NCBI GenBank assembly: GCA_031002005.1
Contig: JARYHS010013631.1
Span: forward strand, 70,429,832 to 70,493,831
DNA length: 64,000 nucleotides
Direction: 5' to 3'
Source: Vandiemenella viatica
Taxonomy: Eukaryota > Arthropoda > Insecta > Orthoptera > Morabidae
Positions 58,601 to 64,000 of this stretch are shown in pieces (positions within the stretch are counted from its first letter, which is position 1; each line of letters opens with the position of its first letter). Below the pieces are notes generated by a model. That model was not told the DNA's origin. It ran no database searches and was given only the letters and a program-made list of their open reading frames with translations. The translations under genes were made by a program, and so were the position numbers.

Positions 58601-58947
58601 ACCTTACTGTCGTGTAGCAGGATCCACATTCCTCTTCATTACCCTGAGTCCTGGGAAAGTTGCTTCAGCTGAATATGCTATGCTATGCTATGACGGCTTA
58701 GAAAAAAATACCGATTCATTAGGCTCCCGACAAAGGAAATATTACACAGGTGCCTTTGACTTCACAAACAATATCAAAATGTGATAACCCTAAGACAGTA
58801 ATAATTAACTTTAAGAAACAAATAATAATTATTAATGTTGGTAAATTTTGGGGAGAATATGTGCTGAGCAACTAAAACATACAAGGTATATGTAACTAGT
58901 AGATAATTCCAAGCTTGTAAGGGTAAAACTATCTTTCCAATTTAGCC

Positions 58948-59633
58948 ATGAGATTTGGGTGCACGGCAGTGCACCCGCCAACTTGCCAAGTCGAGTCAAC
59001 GGCGGCACTGCCTACCCTTTTCTCGAAGCGATTCGGGCCATTTTTGAACCTCAATTTCTTCGGTCGTATTTATGATATATGTCTCAAATTTCTGTTATGC
59101 ATAGATATCAGAAGTCTTAGCAAACGAACTTAATTTTATTATGTTACTGTCCTTAGTTCGTATGTTATTCGGATGCAAACTTCAGAGATTTTGTCACTCA
59201 CTGACTGACTGACTGACTGATGATCATCAAAATTCTAAGGTACTTCCCGTAGCCGTAGAAAGCTGAAATTTTGTACACAGATAGAATTTTACCCACATAT
59301 TATGAGAAAAGTCTGAAACTCGTAAATGTTCATATACCTACCCCCTTACCTACCCCTAATGTGAAATCGCTTTCTACCCTAATTACTTTATAAAGCTCAG
59401 ATTTTCACTGTAGAGTGAGCTTAATATGTTTAACTAAAGTGTTTAATTACACTTCTTTCCTTTTCTTACTTTTGAAGTTATTGAAATTCAAAATTTTATT
59501 TTGTCACAACACCCCGACATCAAAATTCCACTGTACTTCCAGTAATCCTAGAAACAAGTAATTTGGTACACATATATGGTTTCATCCCTAAATAATAAGA
59601 TAAATCTGATATTGGAGTTTTTCCCCGTATTTA
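58948..59633. repeat. Repeat R, copy 1 (interrupted)
   Basis: Begins near GGTGCACGGCAGTGCACCCG, which can fold on itself, and includes (GACT)n at about 59200-59223, ACTTCCCGTAGCCGTAGAAAG and ATTATTTAC-like AT-rich sequence. It resumes at 60905-61140 after the Helitron. The second copy is at 62660-63546. No coding frame is visible. Confidence 0.8.
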
Positions 59634-60686
59634 TCTATATATAAAAAGATGAATATTTGTTTGTTTATTCTTCATACAAATCCACAGTTTTCATCCGATC
59701 TCGATGAAACTTAGCACACTTTTCCTTTGAAACATGGAGAAAAATACGGTCTATATTTGGTTGACCAATTTCTCGTCATATTGTCACGTGAATTTGAAAA
59801 ATTACCGAAACGAACATAGACCGACGTTTAGGATGTGGAAAACTCTGTAGTTCCATATACTATTGTGGGCTGGTGGCCCGTTGGTTAACGCGCTTGCTTA
59901 CTAATGTTTGTACGGCCGGATCAAATCCCAATGGAGGCAAAGATTTTTAAAATTTGTTTTTGATCGTAAGAGTCACGCCTGGACCGTTGGTTATTCGGAT
60001 TGAATGTTAAACTGTAGATATCACAAATTTAGGGGTGCAATGCGAGGAAAATCGTAAGTAGTCTTGCAATGCTGTAGGTGTACACTTTTTTACGTTATAT
60101 TGACCACTCAGGGGTGATTCACAGTCAGTGTGTGTGTGATCTGCAGTAATAATACAATAAATGCGGAAGTAAGTCTCTATCTTTTTGTTACGTTATGACG
60201 ACTAAATGCCTATACCGGTATAGACGGAATTTGACAAGAAAATCCGTTCGGTATGATTAACAGTTGTAGTCACGAAATTTTGAGAACTTATGGAATGGTG
60301 ACGGAGAGACGGATGTGTGTGTTAGTCTGTAATGTTAGGTCGGTTGCTCAAGGTGTGCTTCTCGCGCATTATCTTAGTGAATAATTTGTTAATAAATTTC
60401 GTTTAGAGGAAAAAACGTATTATTTAGTATAGATGTAGATTTTCTTTGTCCTATTACTTTGCGTCTGCTTAAATGTTTCTGACACCAGTTTATTTTGTCT
60501 TCTTTTTTTTACATTCCTTGCTGGTGTAAACTGGCCTAAGTTTTAGCTCTAGCAGAGCACGAGCAGCTAAAGTTATTAGAACCCAAGAATCGGATGCTCG
60601 TGCAGAAGAAGGAAGAAAAGACCAATCTGAAATAAAGCTGCCCTTAGTTAACACCCCCTCCCCCCCTCAACCCAACACCTTCGGTT

Positions 60687-60718
<32 letters not shown>

Positions 60719-60904
60719 ATGTTGGGAATTGATTCTATTCAAGAGAGAGGTTTGACGGTAGAATGATATAGTGATGGCTTTCCTGTCATATTATGCCGAC
60801 TCGGTGTTGTTTGGGACCAATCCTTCGTTACCAAACACTTTCTATATTCAATTCTGGCAAAGAAATTCTTAATCCACGCGTACGAAGTCGCGGGTATCAG
60901 ATAG
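59634..60904 (+). mobile_element. Helitron, non-autonomous, with preserved empty site
   Basis: A 1271-bp insertion. The 5' end starts TCTATATATAAAA. The 3' end has the hairpin CGCG-TACGAAGT-CGCG at 60877-60892, 12 bases before the terminal ATAG. Helitrons begin TC, carry such a hairpin and end CTRR (here the C is A), and insert between A and T. Repeat R copy 2 shows the uninterrupted target GTATTTA|TTTAATTAC at 63321/63322, matching GTATTTA before 59634 and TTTAATTAT after 60904 with no target duplication. A tRNA-like piece (59868-59935, GGCCCGTTGGTTAACGCGC and GGATCAAATCCC) lies inside. No Rep/helicase is encoded. Confidence 0.85.
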
Positions 60905-61383
60905 TTTAATTATAATCCCAAACATGAAAAATTCTGGCACATATTTGCGGCTTAATTACTTTGCTCCGGATTAAGCTATAAACCTGACATTTCTATTAGT
61001 ATATATAGGCAAACAAGTTTAACAAAAGCTTTAAATTTTACTTTGTTGCTATGGTTAGTTTGGAAGTTACTTGTTATTTATTTGAGGTGGTAGTTAAACC
61101 AGCGACAATGCTCATTGCTAGGCTACGACGCACATTAATTGTTTGCAGAGATTGGGACATTGTTGGTAATGATATTGCTGATTTTCCTTATATTTATTCA
61201 ATGGAAACCCAAACGTGAAACGTTCCGGTACATATTTGCAGGTTAATTGCTTTGTTCTGGATGAATCAGTAAGCTCAAACCGTCGACGAACCTGTCTCAT
61301 GAAGAGAATTAATTTCCAACATATTTAAAAACAGAAAAACAAAAGAAGGTGCGGGGGTTCGGGGATCTGTGTGTGTGTGTGCG
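60905..61383. repeat. Repeat R copy 1, remainder, and partial third copy
   Basis: 60905-61140 continues copy 1 (ATGAAAAATTCTGGCACATA, TTAGTTTGGAAGTTACT). A shorter partial repeat of the same sequence follows at about 61190-61270. A GT run precedes the next element. Confidence 0.65.
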
Positions 61384-61688
61384 CAGGGGCGGATCCAGTG
61401 GGGGGGGGGCTAGGGGGCTCAAGGCCCCCCCCCAAAATATCTGGGTCCACCACCGACATTGTAATTTTGATAATTTTTTTTCTTTTTTTTTAGCTCTACG
61501 GATTTGAGGCCCAAGGAGGCTATAAAGACTATCCCATGGCCGACTCAAGCCTTGCCCCCCCCCCCCCAAACCAAAATCCATTGAAGGCAAGTCCTCTGAG
61601 CCAAAATTCACTCAAGCCAAGCCCCCCCCCAAACCACACTCCGCTCAAGCCCCCCCCCCCCCAAACCAAAATCCTGGATCCGCCCCTG
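61384..61688. mobile_element. Short MITE with hAT-like ends
   Basis: Inverted termini CAGGGGCGGATCCAG at 61384-61398 and its complement at 61674-61688. The element sits in a GT microsatellite, so the target duplication cannot be read with certainty; an 8-bp one is possible. The interior has several C/G homopolymer runs and repeated AAACCAAAATCC-type motifs. Open frames through these runs are low-complexity artefacts. CAGGGGCGGATC ends are familiar in hAT-type elements. Confidence 0.65.
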
Positions 61689-61717
61689 TGTGTGTGTGTG
61701 GGGGGGGGGGGGGGGTG

Positions 61718-62658
61718 TTTAAATAATGGCAACTTTAATTCAGCTTGGTCTTTTCTTCTTTCTTTAGCATGAGCATCCAATTCTTGGGTTCTAATAACTT
61801 TAGCTGCTCGTGCTCTGCTAGATCTTCACTTTAGGCTAGGTTTACACCCGCAAGGCATGTCAAAAAAGAAGACAAAACAAACTGGTGCCAGAAACTTTCA
61901 AGCAGACACAAAATAATAGTACAGTGCTGAGCAAATCGGACTCTATATTAAATAATAGGATTTGTCTCTAAACGAAAGTTAATAACAAATCATGTAAGTG
62001 ACCGACCTGGCTATGTTTGCCTGCTAAGGGGTGAAGGGTGGACGCTGGAATGCGGGGTGGAGGGGAGGATGCACAGCTGCGGTCTGGGGAAGACGCTCTT
62101 GTGCAGGCAGAACGCACTGAGCTGTAGAAGGAAACGGTTTCTGTATTTGTGTGCAGTCCATGATGCTAAATAAAAGTGTTGTCGTACTGAGAAGTTGTTA
62201 TTCTCTTGATGCCGTTTCATAGATGTTTCCGAACCCATGAAAATATTGAATGAAAGACTTTAAGTATTTAGCTGTATTGACGGCAGTCAGCAGGACTGCG
62301 GGAGCAAAGGATTGGACGTCATGTCGACCATTGCAAGGAATCAGGTACCTTGCAATCATCAGTGAGTTCAAGAAGGAGATACATCGGCGTTACCGTTGCA
62401 ATCATACACTAACAAATCGCGCGAGAAGCACAGCTTGAGTAACCGATGTATCATTACAAACTAACAAACGTCACCATTCGATAAGTTCTAAAAATTTCGT
62501 GGATACAACTGTTATTCATACAGAAAAAATATTTCCGGTGACCTTCCTATAGATACACAGTATTTCCTTGTCAAATTCCATCATCATTGGTATAGCCACT
62601 AAGTCGTCAAAACGTAATAAACGTAATAAAAAAACAGAGACCTACTTCCGCATTTATA
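61718..62658 (-). repeat. Inverted copy of the Helitron interior
   Basis: The reverse complement of this stretch matches 60157-60655: ATAAATGCGGAAGTA, GGAATTTGACAAG, TTAGAACTTATCGAATGGTGACG-like, CTTCTCGCGC, GCTCGTGCTCTGCTAG. It carries about 395 bp extra (62005-62400) and lacks both Helitron ends. Together with the left arm it makes a large imperfect inverted repeat. Confidence 0.75.
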
Positions 62659-62659
62659 A

Positions 62660-63546
62660 TTTGAGTGCACGGCAGTGCCCCCGACAAGTCGAGTCAACGA
62701 CGGCACTGCCTACCCTTTTCTCGAAGCGATTCGGGCCATTTTTGAACCTCGATTTCTTCGGTCGTATTTATGCTACATGTCTCAAATTTCTGTTATGCAT
62801 AGATATCAGCAATCTTAGCAAACGTACTAAATGTTATTTCGATACTGTTCTTAATTCGGTTGTTGTAAGGATGCAAACTACAGCGATTTTGTCACTCACT
62901 GACTGACTGATGATAAGCAAAACTCTAAGGCACTTCCCGTAACCGTGGAAAGCTGAAATTTTCTACAAAGATAAAATTTTACTCCCATTCTAACATACCA
63001 ACAAACTCGTAAATTTCCATATATCTACCCCTTACCTACCCCTAACGTGAAATCGCTTCCTACCCTAATAACTTCATACACTTCAGATTTCAATTGTAGA
63101 GTGAGCTTACTAAGTTCAACTAATGTGTTAAATGTTACTTATTTGCCTTTCTTATTCTGAAGTTATTGAAATTCAAAATTTTATTTTGACCACGACACCC
63201 TGATATCAAAATCCCACTGTACCTCCAGCCATCCCAGAAACAAGTAATTTGGTACACATATATATGATTTCACCCCAATTTCATGAGAAAAGTCTAATAT
63301 TGGAGTTTTCTCCCGTATTTATTTAATTACAATCCCAAATATGAAAAATTCTAGCACATATTTGCGGCTTAATTGCTTTTCTCCCGATGAAGCTACATGG
63401 CTGAGAATTTTTTAATGCAAAGAGATAAGCAATTTTAAGTGACATCTTAAATTTTACTTCGGTCTTATACTTAGTTTGGAAGTTACTAGTAATTTATTTA
63501 TGGTGGTAGTTAATCCAGCGGCAATCTGCATTGCTCGGCTACTGGT
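62660..63546. repeat. Repeat R, copy 2 (with empty Helitron site)
   Basis: Matches copy 1 in the same orientation and runs straight through the Helitron target at 63321/63322. It is interrupted at its right end by the hAT element starting at 63547. Confidence 0.8.
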
Positions 63547-64000
63547 CAGGGTTGCCAACTCAAAATTTTTTTTACCCCTAAAACTTAGGTCAAAACCCCT
63601 AAAACCACTAAAATTAAGTGGAAAAACCCCTAAAAAATAAATACTATATTTTTATTAGTAATATTTTGTATTTATAAATTATTCAATATTTCTAATACCA
63701 TTTCGTTTTGTCCTGACTGTACAGAGATTTTGAGATCATACATTTAGACTTCACATTTTAGTAGAAGGATTAAATTTTATGCAAGATCCAACGTTTCGTT
63801 GTAATGTGAATCGGACCACCATCACACTTTGTAGCATTTCAATAGATAACATATTACGCAACTTATTTTTAACAATATTATAGATTGAAAAGGCTCGTTC
63901 AACACTCGCCATCGAAATTGGAACTGTAATTAATGTTAGGCCAAATTTTGAGACGTTTTCAAAACGTTTCCAGCCAGCTGCATCAGAACCATCGTAGACT
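63547..64000 (-). mobile_element. hAT transposon, 3' part, runs off the window
   Basis: The left terminus CAGGGTTGCCAACTC is a hAT-type inverted end, followed by A/C-rich repeats (AAAACCCCTAAAA-like) and then transposase coding sequence on the minus strand. It interrupts repeat R copy 2. The other end lies beyond 64000. Confidence 0.75.
63751..63999 (-). CDS. hAT transposase, C-terminal dimerisation region (partial)
   Basis: The window edge cuts the gene; only the last 82 codons are visible, ending at a TGA whose complement starts at 63751. The protein reads LTLITVPISMASVERAFSIY, then NIVKNKLRNMLSIEMLQSVM. This is the C-terminal dimerisation region of hAT transposases (L-x-x-P-x-S-x-x-x-E-R-x-F-S then K-x-x-L-R-N-x-L). 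This part is undamaged. Whether the whole gene is intact cannot be judged from here. Confidence 0.85.
   Translation of the reverse strand, partial: VYDGSDAAGWKRFENVSKFGLTLITVPISMASVERAFSIYNIVKNKLRNMLSIEMLQSVMVVRFTLQRNVGSCIKFNPSTKM

Noticed and set aside
61309..61780. Gly/Pro-rich open frames on both strands
   Set aside because: They are read through C/G homopolymers and GT repeats of a short MITE.

Overview
The window is nuclear DNA from an insect, probably a polyneopteran and possibly an orthopteran. Two things point there. Three paralogous seven-helix chemoreceptors carry the gustatory-receptor (GR) C-terminal signature. The DNA is otherwise packed with arthropod-type transposable elements, including a tRNA-derived SINE that resembles, from memory and unchecked, one abundant in locusts. 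Nothing bacterial or viral was recognised. One scaffold gap of exactly 1000 N lies at 17598-18597.

Layout. 1-2990 is a tandem array with a unit of about 490 bp. 3.1-6.7 kb holds SINEs and LINE tails inside a 2-kb block that recurs at 18.6-20.6 kb, just across the gap. 11.5-13.5 kb is a pair of tandem repeats of about 1 kb. 13.87-14.28 kb is the N-terminal part of a dead GR on the + strand, cut off by a LINE (14.28-17.6 kb). The GR cluster proper is on the minus strand: GR-A (22789-23975, one frameshift), a small C-terminal relic (about 36940-37105), GR-B (40396-41556, intact) and GR-C (54402-55574, intact). GR-A, GR-B and GR-C each sit in a diverged copy of the same larger unit. Homologous non-coding sequence runs about 2 kb on the 3' side and several kb on the 5' side, so whole genomic segments were duplicated in tandem.

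The spacers were then colonised separately: an 867-bp fold-back element, a Tc1/mariner-type MITE, a nearly intact mariner, degenerate LINEs, a TTAA-flanked MITE, a Harbinger-like element and many SINE copies. From 58.9 kb to the end lie nested repeats: two direct copies of a repeat R, a Helitron in the first whose empty target survives in the second, an inverted relative of the Helitron interior, a hAT-like MITE and the 3' end of a hAT transposase at the window edge.

The only apparently functional host genes are GR-B and GR-C, with GR-A possibly rescued if its frameshift is an assembly error. All appear to be single-exon genes of about 390 residues. The best leads are the GR expansion with a possible gene-conversion patch, the Helitron with its paralogous empty site, and the fold-back hairpin. 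I found no clearly novel biological system.
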